From an uncultured Clostridiaceae bacterium (GTDB lineage Bacteria > Bacillota > Clostridia > Lachnospirales > Lachnospiraceae), in contig CATLIJ010000037.1 in the NCBI GenBank assembly GCA_949948825.1, positions 1 through 14,290 of the forward strand: a DNA stretch of 14,290 nucleotides, given 5' to 3'. Shown piece by piece: positions 14,212-14,290 of the stretch. The notes under the pieces are model-generated. The model did no database searches. It was not told where the DNA came from and saw only the letters and a list, made by a program, of their open reading frames with translations. Within the stretch, counting starts at the first letter, position 1; each line of letters starts with the position of its first letter. The position numbers and the translations under genes were made by a program.

Positions 14212-14290
14212 ATGTTGAAGGATTGGTTGGGAGAGTTAAACTATACGTTGTTGCAGGGAAGCCTGGAGGTGGAAGTGAATGAGGTGGTTT
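14212..14290 (+). CDS. murE: Probable MurE (UDP-MurNAc-tripeptide synthetase), N-terminal fragment
   Basis: An open frame from ATG 14212 runs off the right edge after 26 residues (MLKDWLGELNYTL, then LQGSLEVEVNEVV). The pattern LxxLxYxLLQGSLxxEVxxVV resembles the N-terminus of clostridial MurE, which adds the third amino acid of the peptidoglycan stem peptide. Only this short match supports the call. The ribosome site is mediocre (GGGCAGGAT before the ATG). It begins 26 bases after fhs on the same strand, consistent with one operon. Confidence 0.6.
   Translation, partial: MLKDWLGELNYTLLQGSLEVEVNEVV

Overview
The window looks like chromosomal DNA from a gut-type Clostridia, most likely Lachnospiraceae. 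This is judged from gene content and protein style only: paired glgC/glgD, a C_GCAxxG_C_C protein, a Y-family polymerase of the VNSAF type, an SPL-family radical SAM protein, formate-tetrahydrofolate ligase, and strong AGGAGG ribosome sites throughout. Base composition is moderate. No rRNA, tRNA, CRISPR array or prophage was seen.

Layout. Positions 1-844 (minus) hold the start of a repeat-bearing putative zinc metalloprotease that runs off the left edge. Directly upstream of its ribosome site is a 152-bp element (866-1017). It has inverted ends beginning GTAACAGTTCAGAC, three internal hairpins and perfect 8-bp flanking direct repeats, which are the marks of a transposed MITE, possibly IS66-like. 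Then follow glgD and glgC (1083-3427, minus), which make ADP-glucose for glycogen, with a structured leader. Next are a small C_GCAxxG_C_C redox-type protein (3603-4064, minus) and dinB (4153-5400, minus).

A divergent promoter region (5401-5606) separates dinB from a two-gene plus-strand operon: a zinc-type macrodomain ADP-ribose hydrolase (5607-6410) overlapping a class M sirtuin, SirTM (6331-7206). Together these would attach and remove ADP-ribose on a target protein. The usual lipoyl-carrier partner genes are absent here. The operon has a near-consensus promoter and two copies of a TGTAAT-N7-ATTACA palindrome exactly 42 bp apart. An SPL-family radical SAM protein (7315-8214, minus) converges on it, and the plus-strand terminator is built into the last codons of that gene.

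The right part is a plus-strand housekeeping run: a very long ftsK/spoIIIE DNA translocase (8381-12490) whose linker carries two tandem-repeat arrays, fhs (12515-14185), and the first residues of a probable murE (14212 onward). The points most worth following are the MITE-like element, the twin-operator macrodomain/SirTM module, and the sliding-clamp-like tail of the SPL-family protein.
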